Virus record (IMG/VR): IMGVR_UViG_3300028610_000454 | Span: 1 to 46,785 of that record | DNA length: 46,785 nt | Reading direction: 5' to 3' (one strand) | Source: a virus | Part shown: one piece after another, positions 46,642 to 46,785 of the stretch | How positions within the stretch are numbered: position 1 is the stretch's first letter | How the letters are laid out: each line of letters opens with the position of its first letter | Translations under genes and position numbers: made by a program | The notes under the pieces: model-generated | The model's database searches: none | Told to the model about the DNA's origin: nothing | What the model saw: only the letters and a program-made list of their open reading frames with translations

Positions 46642-46785
46642 CTCTTTTTCGCTCTACGTTGTCTATAAAAAAACAAAGGCCAGCACAACAACCTTTGCAA
46701 AAAAGAGTGGTGCTGACCTTGTTCGTAATAGCAGAGACAGGAGTCGAACCTGTAATCTCCTGCTTATGAGGCAGGCAAGTTACCA
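46642..46785. repeat. Right copy of 144-bp terminal direct repeat
   Basis: Exact copy of bases 1-144. It cuts the tRNA gene short at its 5' end (minus strand), so the complete tRNA is read only at the left end. Joining the ends gives a non-redundant length of 46641 bp. Confidence 0.95.

Noticed and set aside
1-46785. CRISPR array, integrase/attachment site, retron or toxin-antitoxin pair
   Set aside because: No regularly spaced repeats, no recombinase motifs, no reverse transcriptase motif and no convincing toxin pair were found on reading the proteins and gaps.

Overview
The window is one complete phage genome, or very nearly so. The first 144 bases recur exactly as the last 144, which gives a circular or terminally redundant molecule of about 46.6 kb. 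The virion module is that of a T7-like podovirus: a GpA-type terminase, head-tail connector portal, scaffold, capsid, gp11/gp12-like tail tubular proteins, and gp13/14/15/16-like internal (ejection) proteins. I recognise no phage RNA polymerase, DNA polymerase, helicase, integrase or repressor. The three promoters I can see look sigma70-like, so the phage probably relies on host transcription and replication. One lipobox protein, one twin-arginine (Tat) signal and a 3D-domain cell-wall hydrolase suggest a bacterial, probably diderm, host. The genus cannot be told from the sequence.

Layout. (1) The control region spans the circle junction, about 46363 through 767: divergent sigma70-like promoters, a CAU-anticodon tRNA, a minus-strand terminator and several dense, interleaved inverted repeats that look like structured RNA. 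(2) 768-3298, plus strand: a short operon of eight small genes, including a metzincin-motif protease; two of its leaders have terminator-like interleaved hairpins. (3) 16506 down to 3276, minus strand: an early/middle operon with a DUF5131 protein, DNA methyltransferase, NinG-like HNH nuclease, SSB-like protein, replication-O-like protein, YopX proteins, a 3D-domain hydrolase, homing-type HNH genes, many small Cys-rich proteins and several structured leaders, one shaped like a tRNA. (4) 46362 down to 16710, minus strand: the late region, beginning with small genes and the small terminase, then the large terminase (after a terminator at 42.3 kb), head, tail, internal-core, fibre and lipoprotein genes, ending at a textbook terminator at 16.93 kb; a small zinc-ribbon gene follows it.

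Genes are packed with ATGA/TAATG overlaps, so translational coupling is the rule. The gaps that do exist are nearly all structured. Two HNH-type ORFs (starts at 13909 and 16506) have their ribosome-binding sites locked in 12-13 bp perfect helices. The mRNA leader near 16.0 kb carries a tRNA cloverleaf with a 39-nt hairpin inserted in the T arm. Homing endonucleases have reshaped neighbours: one appears to have split the gp12-like tail gene, and another carries the N-terminal motif of the DUF5131 gene beside it. The most novel material is this set of structured RNAs and nuclease-linked rearrangements.
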